The notes below the pieces were generated by a model. That model saw only the letters and a list, made by a program, of their open reading frames with translations. It was not told the origin of the DNA and did not search any database. A DNA stretch of 24,168 nt from Pseudomonadota bacterium (GTDB lineage: Bacteria > Pseudomonadota > Alphaproteobacteria > Sphingomonadales > Sphingomonadaceae): positions 1 through 24,168 of the forward strand of contig JAEXFD010000047.1 of the NCBI GenBank assembly GCA_023400405.1, in the 5' to 3' direction. A program made the position numbers and the translations under genes. Shown here in pieces: positions 7,717 to 15,695 of the stretch (positions within the stretch are counted from its first letter, which is position 1; every line of letters starts with the position of its first letter).

Positions 7717-7741
7717 TTGCAATGTAGGATTTCGCCTGCTT
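7717..7741 (+). repeat. dispersed repeat B, copy 1
   Basis: TTGCAATGTAGGATTTCG (7717-7734) followed by CCTGCTT matches 15891-15915 at 24 of 25 positions, in the same orientation. A shared GCTCT follows at slightly different spacing. It lies in the non-coding gap between asd and the DUF418 gene. A minus-strand reading frame across it gives KSYIA in both copies, which I take as a by-product of the repeat. Confidence 0.8.
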
Positions 7742-7919
7742 GCTCTCTCCGATCGGATCCGTCCGCCGCTCTTTGACCTTTGCAAGGACGCGACTCAATC
7801 GCGACAGGGACGCGCCACTCAGGGCGCGTGTCTCGGACACGAGATCCGCTTAGCCTTTACTCGGCATTGACCATCGTGCGGCTATGCGGGCGCGTTTTCG
7901 AGTGGGATGGGCCGCGTCG

Positions 7920-9323
7920 ATGGTCGAGTCGCAAACTGCCACGCTGGCGCCGGTCACCGGGCGCGCGCGCATCGACGTGCTCGATATCCTGCGTGGGCTC
8001 GCGATCCTGGGCATCTTCTTCATCAACGTGCCCTATATGGCCGCCAGTGTCTGGACCTTCTCGGCCGATGTCCGGCTGATCGGCTGGACGCCCGCCGACC
8101 GCGCGGCCTGGACGCTGGTCAACCTGGTCTTCGCCGGCACGCAGCGCTGCCTGCTCGAATTCCTGTTCGGCGCGGGCATGATGGTGATGGCGCGCAAGGC
8201 GATGCAGCCGGACGGGCCGGTTGCCATTGCCGACCTATATTATCGGCGAAACCTCTGGCTGCTCGCCTTCGGCCTGTTCGACGTTTTCGTGCTGCTATGG
8301 CCCGGCGACATCCTCCACATCTATGCGCTCGCCGCGCTGTTCCTCTTCCCCTTCCGCCGCCTCTCGCCGCGCATGCTGGTAGTACTGGGGCTCGGCTGGG
8401 CCGTGCTCACCGGGCTCGGCTTCCCCGAATATGGCGCGCGCGAATATGTCGAGCGGACGGCGCTCGAGCACCGGGTCGAGGCGATCGAACTGCGGCAAGG
8501 GCAGGGGGCGGCGCTTTCCGAAGCGGGCCGTGCGACGCTGCACCAATGGCAGGCGCTCACCCCGGGCCGTGCGGTCGGCGATGAGACCCGCGCAGACATC
8601 GCCCGCGAGCACGATGCCCACGCCCATGGCTGGTTCGCCTATGCCAAGGAGGCGTGGCGCTATTGGCGTTACCTCGCGAGCAACTGGCTGGTCTGGGACA
8701 TGCTCGAGGCCTTTTGCACGATGCTGATCGGCGTCGCGCTGTGGAAATGGGGGGTGATCCAGGGGCAGCGTTCGGCGCGATTCTATCTCGCGCTGCTGGC
8801 CCTGAGCTACGGCTTCGGCTTCGCCGCGCGCGGCTTTGGGCTGGCCGAAGTGCTGAGCTTCTCGCCGGGCCCACGCTCGATCTGGATCACGGGCGAGTTC
8901 GCCCGGATGGCGATCGGGCTCGGCCACCTCGCGCTCGTCAACCTGATCGTCAAGTCCCGCGCCGGAACCGCTCTGCTCGCGCCGCTCAAGGCGGCGGGGC
9001 GGATGGCCTTTTCGCTCTACTTCCTCGAACAGGCCGTGGGCAAATATCTGCTGTTCGCGCCCTGGGGTCTGCTGCCCTGGGGGCATTATGGCTGGGCGAG
9101 CATGGCGCTGATCTCGATCGCCGGCATCGCGCTGCTGATCCTGATCGCCAATCTGTGGATGCGCTGGTTCGTCAGCGGACCGCTCGAATGGCTGTGGCGC
9201 AGCCTCGCCTATGTTCAGTGGCAGCCGCTCCGGCGGCGGGCGGAGCTCAGTGCCCCGCCGCCGCCGGATCGTTCTTCATCGGTGCCCCCGGCTTCTGGAG
9301 CAGCAGCACCAGCGGCACGCTGA
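7920..9323 (+). CDS. DUF418 (YeiB-like) integral membrane protein
   Basis: A 467-residue multi-pass membrane protein. The opening RIDVLDILRGLAILGIFFINV is the signature start of the DUF418/YeiB group, followed by a loop and several hydrophobic segments (around LLAFGLFDVFVLLWPGDILHIYALAALFLF, the FYLALLALSYGFGFAARG stretch, and SMALISIAGIALLILIANLW). The family is related to acyltransferase-3-like membrane proteins and has no settled function. ATG at 7920 is preferred; an in-frame ATG at 7884 adds 12 residues and also lacks a clear ribosome-binding site. The last 25 or so codons (Pro/Ser/Ala-rich, past the usual end near VQWQPLRR) run into the opposing emrB gene. Confidence 0.85.
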   Translation: MVESQTATLAPVTGRARIDVLDILRGLAILGIFFINVPYMAASVWTFSADVRLIGWTPADRAAWTLVNLVFAGTQRCLLEFLFGAGMMVMARKAMQPDGPVAIADLYYRRNLWLLAFGLFDVFVLLWPGDILHIYALAALFLFPFRRLSPRMLVVLGLGWAVLTGLGFPEYGAREYVERTALEHRVEAIELRQGQGAALSEAGRATLHQWQALTPGRAVGDETRADIAREHDAHAHGWFAYAKEAWRYWRYLASNWLVWDMLEAFCTMLIGVALWKWGVIQGQRSARFYLALLALSYGFGFAARGFGLAEVLSFSPGPRSIWITGEFARMAIGLGHLALVNLIVKSRAGTALLAPLKAAGRMAFSLYFLEQAVGKYLLFAPWGLLPWGHYGWASMALISIAGIALLILIANLWMRWFVSGPLEWLWRSLAYVQWQPLRRRAELSAPPPPDRSSSVPPASGAAAPAAR

Positions 9324-10851
9324 GCGCCGTGACGATCGCCATCGCCCAATAATCGTTGAGATAGGCGATCATCGCCGCCTGGCGATTGACCTCCGCGTCG
9401 ATCATCCCGGTGATCATCGCGCCCGAAGCGCCAAGCTGCTTGGCGATCGCGCCGATGCCGTTCATCGTCTCCTGGGTGACATGGGCGCCCAGATATTCGT
9501 GACTGCGCTGGATGTTCTGCGCGAGCAGCGCGCTGACGATTGAGATGCCGACCGAGGCGCCGACATTCCGGGTCAGGTTCAGCAGGCTCGCGCCTTCGGT
9601 GCGATAATGCACGGGCAGGCCGGCAAAGGCGAGGCCGTTCAAGGGCATGAACACGAGGCCCAGCCCCAGGCCCTGGACGAAGCCCGAAATCACGAACGGC
9701 GTTGCACTCATCTCGAGCGTCCAGCCCGACATCTGCCATAGCGACAAGGCTGCGATCGACAGGCCGATGCCGACAGACCAGCGCGGATCGAGCCAACCCC
9801 GCTGGATCAGCTGCGCGCCGACGAACATCGTGATCAGCACGCCCACGCCACGCGGCATCAGCAACAGGCCCGCATCGAACACCGAATAGCCATAGAGGTT
9901 CTGCAGCATCGGCGGCAGCAGCGCCATCGTCGCCATCATCACCAGGCCGATCACGAGCATGAAGAAGATGCCGGTGACGAGGTTGCGATAGCCCCATAGC
10001 GCCCGCTCGAACATCGGGTTCTTGCCGGTGAACAGGTGCACCGCGAACATCCACAGGGCGATCACGGCCGCCAGCATTTCCACCCAGACCTCGGTCGAGG
10101 AGAACCAGTCCTGGTCCTGCCCGCGATCGAGCATGAGCTGGAGCGATCCGATCCCGATCGAGAGCAGCGCGAAGCCGAACACGTCGAACGATCGCTTGCG
10201 GATCGGGCGCGAGGGAAGGAGCCACCACAGGATCGCGAAGGTCACCACGCCCACCGGCAGGTTGACGTAGAACACCCAGCGCCAATCGAAATTGTCGGTC
10301 AGATAGCCGCCGATCAGCGGGCCCATGATCGGCCCGACCATGATCCCCATGCCCCAGATCGACATGGCGCGCGGCTGGTCCGCTGGCTTGTTGATGTCGA
10401 GCATCACCGTCTGGCTGAGCGGATTGAGGAAGGCCGCCGAGATGCCCTGGAGGATGCGGAACAGCACCATCTCCTCGAGCGTCTGCGCCGCGCCGCACAT
10501 CGCCGAGGCGATGACGAAGCCGACGGTGGAGATCAGGAACAGGTTGCGCGATCCGATCCGGTCCGAAAGCCAGCCGGTGATCGGGATCGCGATCGCCGAG
10601 GCGACGATATAGCTGGTCAGCACCCAGTTGATCGTGTCGCGCGTCGCGCCGAGCGCCGCCTGCATGTGCGGGATCGCGACGTTGGCGATCGTGGTGTCGA
10701 GGATCTGCATGATCGTCGCCATCATGACGCCGAGCGTGAGCAGCCCTTTATATTTTACCGGGAGGGCAGCGACGCCTTGTTGCGGGCGGGGAGGCGCAGG
10801 GGGCGACGCCTCTCCCGCCCGGCTGGCGCGGCCGGGGGCTGCCGTCGCCAT
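9247..10851 (-). CDS. emrB: DHA2-family (EmrB/QacA) multidrug efflux permease
   Basis: A 534-residue, 14-segment major facilitator antiporter of the inner membrane. Family motifs are visible: LDTTIANVAIPHM at about 51-63 in the first membrane helix, the motif A loop GWLSDRIGSRN at about 93-103, and the motif C region WGMGIMVGPIMGPLIGG. With EmrA and an outer membrane channel it exports hydrophobic drugs or uncouplers using the proton gradient. The first ~30 residues are a Pro/Ala-rich cytoplasmic extension. Its ATG lies one base after the emrA stop, so translation is likely coupled. No TolC-type gene is nearby, so the outer membrane partner must be encoded elsewhere. The 3' end overlaps the DUF418 gene tail-to-tail. 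Confidence 0.93.
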   Translation of the reverse strand: MATAAPGRASRAGEASPPAPPRPQQGVAALPVKYKGLLTLGVMMATIMQILDTTIANVAIPHMQAALGATRDTINWVLTSYIVASAIAIPITGWLSDRIGSRNLFLISTVGFVIASAMCGAAQTLEEMVLFRILQGISAAFLNPLSQTVMLDINKPADQPRAMSIWGMGIMVGPIMGPLIGGYLTDNFDWRWVFYVNLPVGVVTFAILWWLLPSRPIRKRSFDVFGFALLSIGIGSLQLMLDRGQDQDWFSSTEVWVEMLAAVIALWMFAVHLFTGKNPMFERALWGYRNLVTGIFFMLVIGLVMMATMALLPPMLQNLYGYSVFDAGLLLMPRGVGVLITMFVGAQLIQRGWLDPRWSVGIGLSIAALSLWQMSGWTLEMSATPFVISGFVQGLGLGLVFMPLNGLAFAGLPVHYRTEGASLLNLTRNVGASVGISIVSALLAQNIQRSHEYLGAHVTQETMNGIGAIAKQLGASGAMITGMIDAEVNRQAAMIAYLNDYWAMAIVTALSVPLVLLLQKPGAPMKNDPAAAGH

Positions 10852-10852
10852 G

Positions 10853-11968
10853 TCAGTCGCAAGCTCCCTCGAAGACCACCTTCACGTCGGCGGAGAGGCC
10901 GGCGATCATCTCGCGCGGGCTCTTGCCGTCGATCGCGATGCGCACCGGCACGCGCTGGGTCACCTTCACCCAATTGCCGTTGGCGTTCTGGGCGGGCAGC
11001 ACCGAGAATTCCGATCCCGTCCCCGCGCCGATCGATTCGACATGCCCCTTCAGCTTCATGCCCGGATAGGCATCGAAGGTGACGATCGCGCACTGGCCAG
11101 GCCGCATCTTGTTGAGATCGGTTTCCTTGAAGTTCGCATCGATCCAGGCCGGCTTGTTCGAGACGATCGTCACGGCGGGCAGGCCGGTGATCATCTGCTG
11201 GCCGACCTGCAGGCTCTTGGTCTGGCTGACGATGCCGCTGATCGGCGCATAGACGGCGGTCCGCTGCAGATCGAGCGTCGCCTTGGCGAGCTGGACGCGC
11301 GCCGCGGCGATTGCGGGGTTTTCGCCGGGCACCGCCGCGCCGGTCGAGAGCTTGGCTCGCGCTTCGGCGGCGCTCGCCTGCGCGTTCTGGAGCTGGGCGC
11401 GCGCCTGTTCGAGCGCGTGCTCGGCCGACTGGAAGCTGGCGCGGGTGGTGAAGCCCTGCTTCATCAGCGCGGCCTGGCGGCCATAATTCTCGCTGGCATT
11501 GGCGATCGCGTCGCGCGCCGCCTGGATGTCGGCACTGGTGCCCTGATAGCTCACCCGGTCGGTGTTCAGCTGCACCTGGGCTGCGGCAATTGACGCCTGG
11601 GCCTGCGAAACGGCGATCCGATAGGGTTCGGGATCGATGCGGAAGAGCAGGTCTCCCGCCTTGACCACCTGGTTCTCCTTGACCCCCACCGCGACGATGC
11701 GGCCGGCGACGTCGCTCGACACCGAGACCTTGTCCTGCTGCACGTAAGCGTTGTCAGTCGACACGCTCTTGCCGCCGGTCAGGTAGAAATAGCCGACGAT
11801 CGCGACCAGGAGCAGCGGCACGCCGAACATCAACAGCGGGCGCAGCCAGCTGCGGCGACGTGGCGCGACCTCTACCACCTCGGGCTCGGGCGCGGCGGGC
11901 GCGGCGGGCTTTTCGATCACGATCGCCTCTTCGGGCGCCTTTTGAATCTTGGGATCTGCGTCAGCCAT
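10853..11968 (-). CDS. emrA: HlyD/EmrA-family periplasmic adaptor (membrane fusion protein)
   Basis: A 371-residue adaptor. It has an acidic, Pro/Ala-rich cytoplasmic start, one membrane anchor at about 43-63 (LLMFGVPLLLVAIVGYFYL) and the first half of the lipoyl domain with the family signature STDNAYVQQDKVSVSSDVAGRI. A long helical hairpin rich in Ala/Gln follows (about 110-215), then the second lipoyl half (APISGIVSQTKSLQVGQQM) and a beta-barrel. It bridges EmrB to an outer membrane channel. It overlaps the marR stop by eight bases, and an AGAGG site for it lies inside marR. The order regulator-adaptor-permease is the standard emrRAB arrangement. Confidence 0.93.
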   Translation of the reverse strand: MADADPKIQKAPEEAIVIEKPAAPAAPEPEVVEVAPRRRSWLRPLLMFGVPLLLVAIVGYFYLTGGKSVSTDNAYVQQDKVSVSSDVAGRIVAVGVKENQVVKAGDLLFRIDPEPYRIAVSQAQASIAAAQVQLNTDRVSYQGTSADIQAARDAIANASENYGRQAALMKQGFTTRASFQSAEHALEQARAQLQNAQASAAEARAKLSTGAAVPGENPAIAAARVQLAKATLDLQRTAVYAPISGIVSQTKSLQVGQQMITGLPAVTIVSNKPAWIDANFKETDLNKMRPGQCAIVTFDAYPGMKLKGHVESIGAGTGSEFSVLPAQNANGNWVKVTQRVPVRIAIDGKSPREMIAGLSADVKVVFEGACD

Positions 11969-12407
11969 TGGCGGCCTCTTTGCCCTCTGGGAGTTGAGTC
12001 AGGTTGGAATGAATCTTTTCGAGCGAAACGGTCAGCATTTTGCGTTCGTCGGGGCTCAACCCCTGGAGTGCGTCTTCGATCATGCCCGCCGCCAGCACCA
12101 CCAGCTCCTCCACCACCGGCCGTGCGGCGTCGGTCAGGTGGATCCGCCAGGCCCTCCGGTCCGCGGGGTCGCGGCGCCGTTCGACCAGGCCCGACTCCTC
12201 CAGCCGATCGATCAATCGGCAGCAGGTGATCGGTTCGACCTCAAGCAACTCCGCGAGCTGTCCTTGGTTCAATCCCGGTTGACGATCGAGGATCTTGAGG
12301 ACGCGCCATTGGGCGACGCTGGTGCCGCTCGAGCGGGCACGCTCGTCGAACCGCCGGCGCAGCAGGCGCGAGGTATCGCTCAAGAGGAAGCCAAAGGTTT
12401 CGGCCAT
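11961..12407 (-). CDS. MarR-family repressor of the efflux operon (EmrR-like)
   Basis: A 148-residue winged-helix regulator: a dimerisation helix (FGFLLSDTSRLLRRRFDERA), the helix-turn-helix (LNQGQLAELLEVEPITCCRLIDRLEESGLVERR), the wing DPADRRAWRIHLT, and a C-terminal dimer helix. ATG at 12407 is chosen because homologs begin here and because a near-consensus promoter lies immediately before it; the longer frame from 12482 would start upstream of that promoter. No ribosome-binding site precedes the ATG, which fits a leaderless message. As first gene of the marR-emrA-emrB operon it probably represses its own promoter and is released by toxic phenolic or drug ligands, as known for EmrR/MarR relatives. 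Confidence 0.92.
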   Translation of the reverse strand: MAETFGFLLSDTSRLLRRRFDERARSSGTSVAQWRVLKILDRQPGLNQGQLAELLEVEPITCCRLIDRLEESGLVERRRDPADRRAWRIHLTDAARPVVEELVVLAAGMIEDALQGLSPDERKMLTVSLEKIHSNLTQLPEGKEAANG

Positions 12408-12414
12408 GTGCTTT

Positions 12415-12443
12415 ATTATATTGAGCAGGCTTATTGATTTCAA
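12415..12443 (-). promoter_or_regulatory. near-consensus sigma-70 promoter of the marR-emrAB operon, leaderless
   Basis: On the minus strand, TTGAAA (12443-12438), exactly 17 bases, then TATAAT (12420-12415). Only seven bases (AAAGCAC) separate the -10 box from the ATG at 12407, so transcription should begin at or within a base of the start codon. The -35 match is five of six and the -10 match six of six. Confidence 0.8.
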
Positions 12444-12444
12444 T
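12433..12444. promoter_or_regulatory. candidate MarR operator overlapping the -35 box
   Basis: ATTGA (12433-12437) and TCAAT (12440-12444) form an inverted repeat with a two-base spacer, covering the operon's -35 box. A further TATTGA copy lies at 12419-12424, 13 bases away in direct orientation. The same site also supplies TTGATT, a possible -35 for the divergent GFA gene, so one bound repressor could affect both directions. Confidence 0.5.
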
Positions 12445-12493
12445 CCGCAACGCAGTTGTATCTTGCGGTGCAGCAATTGCAAGGAGGTAAAGC

Positions 12494-12937
12494 ATGGCTG
12501 AGGAGGTTGAAGGCGGATGCCAGTGTGGCCGGGTTCGCTATCGCGCCACGATCCACGACGACGATGCCTATCTTTGTCATTGCCGCATGTGCCAGCGCGC
12601 GACGGGCGGAGTCTCGATCGCGTTCAAGGGCATGCGCAAGGCGGACGTGCAGTGGGAACGAGAGCCTGATCGCTACGCATCGTCGCCGATCGCCCAGCGC
12701 GGCTTCTGCTCGGCGTGCGGCACCTCGCTGACCTTCGAATTCCCCGACAGCGAGACGATGGACCTCACCGTGGGCAGCTTCGACGCGCCGCATCGCTTCC
12801 GCCCGACGCATCACTTCGCCGCCGAGAGCATGCACGAACAGTGGCTCGACACCACCGGACTGCCGCGATACCGGACCGAGGACAACCCAAACGTCACCAA
12901 GCGCTGGATCGAGGCCGTTGGCAAGCTTCCCGACTGA
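12494..12937 (+). CDS. GFA/CENP-V-fold zinc protein
   Basis: A 147-residue protein with the full cysteine set of the glutathione-dependent formaldehyde-activating enzyme (GFA) fold: Cys9 and Cys11 (GGCQCG), Cys28, Cys30 and Cys33 (CHCRMC), and Cys72 and Cys75 (FCSACG). These bind two zinc ions in the type member. Most family members have no proven substrate; true GFA activity should not be assumed. A perfect AAGGAGGT ribosome-binding site lies just before the ATG. The gene is divergent from marR, sharing its control region, and its last 20 bases overlap the start of the following hydrolase, so the two are translated from one message. Confidence 0.92.
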   Translation: MAEEVEGGCQCGRVRYRATIHDDDAYLCHCRMCQRATGGVSIAFKGMRKADVQWEREPDRYASSPIAQRGFCSACGTSLTFEFPDSETMDLTVGSFDAPHRFRPTHHFAAESMHEQWLDTTGLPRYRTEDNPNVTKRWIEAVGKLPD

Positions 12938-13691
12938 AACGCACCGCTTCGCCAGCTTCGACGGCGTCGAGCTCGCCTGGACCGAGACGGGCCCAAGGGA
13001 CCCCGGCGCGCGGCCGGCCGTCCTGATTCACGGCTATTTTTCCACGGCCGAGGTCAACTGGATCAAATACGGCCACGCCGCCAAGCTGGCGGCCCGCGGC
13101 TTCCGCGTGATCATGCCCGATCTGCGCGGCCATGGGCAGAGCGACAAGCCGCACGATCCCGCCGCCTATCCGCCCGACGTGCTGATGCGGGATGGGCAGG
13201 CGTTGCTCGCGCATCTCGGCCTCACCGATTACGACCTGGGCGGCTATTCGCTCGGCGCGCGGACCGTGGTGCGGATGCTCGCCAATGGCGCCGCGCCGCG
13301 CCGCGTGGCGCTCGCCGGCATGGGGCTCGACGGGCTCACCCACACCCAGGGCCGCGGCCGCTATTTCCACCGCGTGCTGACCAACCTTGGCAGTTTCGAG
13401 CGCGGCTCGCCCGAATGGCTGACCGAGGCGTTCCTCAAAACGGTCAAGGGCGATCCGGAGGCGTTGCTGCGCATCCTCGACACGTTCGTCGATACGCCGC
13501 GGGAGGCGATTGCCGCGATCGTCCAGCCGACCTTGGTCGTGTCCGGCGTCGAGGATTACGACAACGGTGCTGCGCACGAGGTCGCCGACCTGCTTCCCCA
13601 CGGCACCTATCGCGACGTGCCGGGCAACCACATGAGCGCCGTCATGCGGCCCGAACTCGGCGACGCGATCGCGGACTTCCTCGCCGCTTGA
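12918..13691 (+). CDS. alpha/beta hydrolase, TTG start
   Basis: A 257-residue alpha/beta hydrolase. The oxyanion region is HGYF at 38-41, the nucleophile Ser111 lies in the elbow GGYSLGA, an acid is provided by Asp213 or Asp215, and the catalytic His238 is in GNHMS. The PDLRGHGQSDKP segment is typical of the esterase/epoxide-hydrolase-like branch. The start is inferred as TTG at 12918, giving MASFPTETHRFASFDGVELAW, since homologs begin with a similar FDG strand and no ATG or GTG is available earlier in the frame; the next Met is too far in. GAGG lies only three bases upstream. The start is 20 bases inside the GFA gene. Substrate unknown. Confidence 0.88.
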   Translation: MASFPTETHRFASFDGVELAWTETGPRDPGARPAVLIHGYFSTAEVNWIKYGHAAKLAARGFRVIMPDLRGHGQSDKPHDPAAYPPDVLMRDGQALLAHLGLTDYDLGGYSLGARTVVRMLANGAAPRRVALAGMGLDGLTHTQGRGRYFHRVLTNLGSFERGSPEWLTEAFLKTVKGDPEALLRILDTFVDTPREAIAAIVQPTLVVSGVEDYDNGAAHEVADLLPHGTYRDVPGNHMSAVMRPELGDAIADFLAA

Positions 13692-13752
13692 CCCTCCCGG
13701 CCCGGGCGCGCATCGTCCGGCCCATCCAGACAATCTGCAGGGGCTTATCACC

Positions 13753-15570
13753 ATGATCCGTACCGGCATCTCGATGCTTGCGCTCGCATCGTTGCTCGCG
13801 GCCGCGCCGCTCGGTGCCCAGACCCAAAGCGCGCCGACGGCAGCGGAAGCCAAGGCATTCGTCGCCGATGCGGAGGCCAAGCTGGCCGTCGAGGGCGTCG
13901 CCGCGGCCCAGGCCGAATGGGTCTATGAAACCTATATCACGCCCGACACCGAGGCACTGACCGCACGCCAGAGCGCCGCGCTCACCAAGCTCCAGGTCGA
14001 TCTTGCGATCCAGGCGGCGAAATACGCCAATGTCGCCGGGCTCGATTACGACACGACCCGCAAGCTCGGCATGCTGCGCAACAAGATCGTGCTGCCCGCC
14101 CCGGTGCGCCCGGGCGCGGCCGACGAACTCAGCGCGATCTCCGCCAAGATTACCGGCGAATATGGCGCCGGCAAGGGCACGCTCGACGGCAAGCCGATCA
14201 ACGGCAGCGACATCGAGGCGGCGATGGGCGAGACGCGCGATCCCGCCAAGCTGAAGGAAATGTGGACGAGCTGGCACGACAATGTCGGCGCCCAGATGCG
14301 CGGCGACTATGCCAAGCTGGTCGGCATCTCGAACGAAGGCGCCAAGGCGCTCGGCTATGCCGATGTCGGCGCGATGTGGCGCTCGGGCTACGACATGGAC
14401 CCGGACGCCTTCGCGGCGATGACCGACAAGGTCTGGAACGACCTCAAGCCGCTCTACGTCGCGCTGCACACCTATGTCCGCCATAAGCTCAACGAGAAAT
14501 ATGGCGATGCCGTCCAGCCCAAGACCGGCCCGATCCGCGCCGATCTGCTCGGCAATATGTGGGCGCAGGAATGGGGCAACATCTACGATCTCGTCGCGCC
14601 CGCCGGATCGGGCAGCATCGGCTATGACGTCGGCGCGCTGCTCAAGGCGAAGGGCTATGATCCGATCAAGATGGTGAAGGGCGGGGAGGGCTTCTATTCC
14701 TCGCTCGGCTTCGCCCCGCTGCCCGAGACCTTCTGGCAGCGCTCGCAATTCGTGAAGCCCGCCGATCGCGAAGTCGTCTGCCATGCTTCGGCCTGGGACA
14801 TCGACAATATCGACGATCTGCGCGTCAAGATGTGCATCAAGGTCAATGCCGATGATTTCGTGACGATCCATCACGAGCTCGGCCACAATTACTACCAGCG
14901 CGCCTACAACAAGCAGCCGTTTCTCTACATGGACGGCGCGAACGACGGCTTCCACGAGGCGATCGGCGACTTCATCGCACTGTCGATCACGCCCGATTAC
15001 CTCGTCCAGATCGGCCTGCTCGACAAGGCCCAGGTGCCGAGCGCCGACAAGGACATCGGCCTGCTGCTGCGCCAGGCGATGGACAAGGTGGCGTTCCTGC
15101 CCTTCGGCCTGCTCGTCGACAAATGGCGCTGGGGCGTGTTCTCGGGCCAGATCCCGACCAGCGGCTATCAGGCCGGCTGGGACAAGCTGCGCCTGCAATA
15201 TCAGGGCATCGTGCCGCCGGTGACGCGCGACGAGAGCAAGTTCGATCCGGGCGCCAAGTTCCACATCCCGGCGACGACGCCCTATACCCGCTACTTCCTC
15301 GCCCGGGTGCTCCAGTTCCAATTCTACAAGGCAGCGTGCGAGCAGGCCGGCTGGAAGGGGCCGCTCCACCGCTGCTCCTTCTACGGCAACAAGGAAGTCG
15401 GCGCTCGGCTGAACACGATGCTGGCGATGGGCGCCTCCAAGCCCTGGCCCGACGCACTCCAGGCTTTCACCGGCACCCGCGAGATCTCGGGCAAGGCGAT
15501 GGCGGAGTATTTCGCGCCGCTCAAGAAGTGGCTCGACCAGCAGAACAAGGGCCAGCCGCAGGGCTGGTGA
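13753..15570 (+). CDS. M2-family (ACE-like) peptidyl-dipeptidase, exported
   Basis: A 605-residue zinc metallopeptidase of the angiotensin-converting-enzyme family, which cleaves dipeptides from peptide C-termini. The signal peptide (MIRTGISMLALASLLAAAPLGAQ) directs it to the periplasm. The zinc site HEXXH is His374-Glu375-Leu-Gly-His378 in IHHELGHNYY, and the third ligand Glu402 follows in FHEAIGD, 24 residues later, exactly as in ACE. Tyr/His-rich C-terminal segments (FDPGAKFHIPATTPYTRYFLA) match the substrate and chloride-site region. Length is normal for one catalytic domain. The ribosome-binding site is weak (AGGGG). A 61-base gap separates it from the hydrolase. A strong hairpin ends it. 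Confidence 0.95.
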   Translation: MIRTGISMLALASLLAAAPLGAQTQSAPTAAEAKAFVADAEAKLAVEGVAAAQAEWVYETYITPDTEALTARQSAALTKLQVDLAIQAAKYANVAGLDYDTTRKLGMLRNKIVLPAPVRPGAADELSAISAKITGEYGAGKGTLDGKPINGSDIEAAMGETRDPAKLKEMWTSWHDNVGAQMRGDYAKLVGISNEGAKALGYADVGAMWRSGYDMDPDAFAAMTDKVWNDLKPLYVALHTYVRHKLNEKYGDAVQPKTGPIRADLLGNMWAQEWGNIYDLVAPAGSGSIGYDVGALLKAKGYDPIKMVKGGEGFYSSLGFAPLPETFWQRSQFVKPADREVVCHASAWDIDNIDDLRVKMCIKVNADDFVTIHHELGHNYYQRAYNKQPFLYMDGANDGFHEAIGDFIALSITPDYLVQIGLLDKAQVPSADKDIGLLLRQAMDKVAFLPFGLLVDKWRWGVFSGQIPTSGYQAGWDKLRLQYQGIVPPVTRDESKFDPGAKFHIPATTPYTRYFLARVLQFQFYKAACEQAGWKGPLHRCSFYGNKEVGARLNTMLAMGASKPWPDALQAFTGTREISGKAMAEYFAPLKKWLDQQNKGQPQGW

Positions 15571-15576
15571 GGAAAT

Positions 15577-15684
15577 AAAGCCCCTCCCCTTCAGGGGAGG
15601 GGTTGGGGGTGGGGCAGTGTCTCACCGATACTGTCGCTTGTGGTCAGTCCCCACCCCAACCCCTCCCTGAAGAGGAGGAGCTTT
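15577..15684. repeat. 108-base imperfect inverted-repeat element
   Basis: The left arm (15577-15614) and the reverse complement of the right arm (15649-15684) share nearly all positions, both starting AAAGC and ending in a GGTTGGGG...GTGGGG run. About 34 bases lie between the arms. The arms are GC-rich at both ends and resemble the palindromic REP- or MITE-like elements known from many alphaproteobacteria. No transposase or clear target duplication is visible. The right arm's GAGGAGGAG lies just before the next small gene. Confidence 0.75.
15581..15602 (+). terminator. 9-bp GC hairpin after the M2 peptidase
   Basis: CCCCTCCCC (15581-15589) pairs perfectly with GGGGAGGGG (15594-15602) around a TTCA tetraloop, 11 bases after the stop codon. 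It forms the outer part of the left arm of a larger inverted repeat. No U-tract follows. Confidence 0.6.
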
Positions 15685-15695
15685 AAGAAGAAACC

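Larger units (their letters stand above)
7610..7919. other. 310-base intergenic region between asd and the DUF418 gene
   Basis: It contains the asd hairpin, repeat B and two neighbouring small hairpins: ACGCGCC (7810-7816) with GGCGCGT (7823-7829), and GTGTC (7828-7832) with GACAC (7836-7840). These two overlap by two bases and could be alternative structures. Several short minus-strand reading frames exist but none has a ribosome-binding site or a familiar sequence. Confidence 0.5.

Noticed and set aside
7658..7840. 60-codon minus-strand frame across repeat B
   Set aside because: It begins at a GTG with no ribosome-binding site, and its only shared segment with the other repeat copy comes from the repeat itself.
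7810..7840. Operator-like pair of hairpins before the DUF418 gene
   Set aside because: The two short GC stems overlap and are of a kind frequent by chance in DNA of this composition; nothing else supports regulation.
12494..13691. Formaldehyde detoxification operon (GFA plus S-formylglutathione hydrolase)
   Set aside because: The hydrolase lacks the features of the esterase-D type S-formylglutathione hydrolase, no glutathione-dependent dehydrogenase is nearby, and GFA-fold proteins seldom have the named activity.
15577..15684. CRISPR-like or transposon end
   Set aside because: There is only one pair of inverted arms, no regular spacers, no transposase and no visible target duplication.
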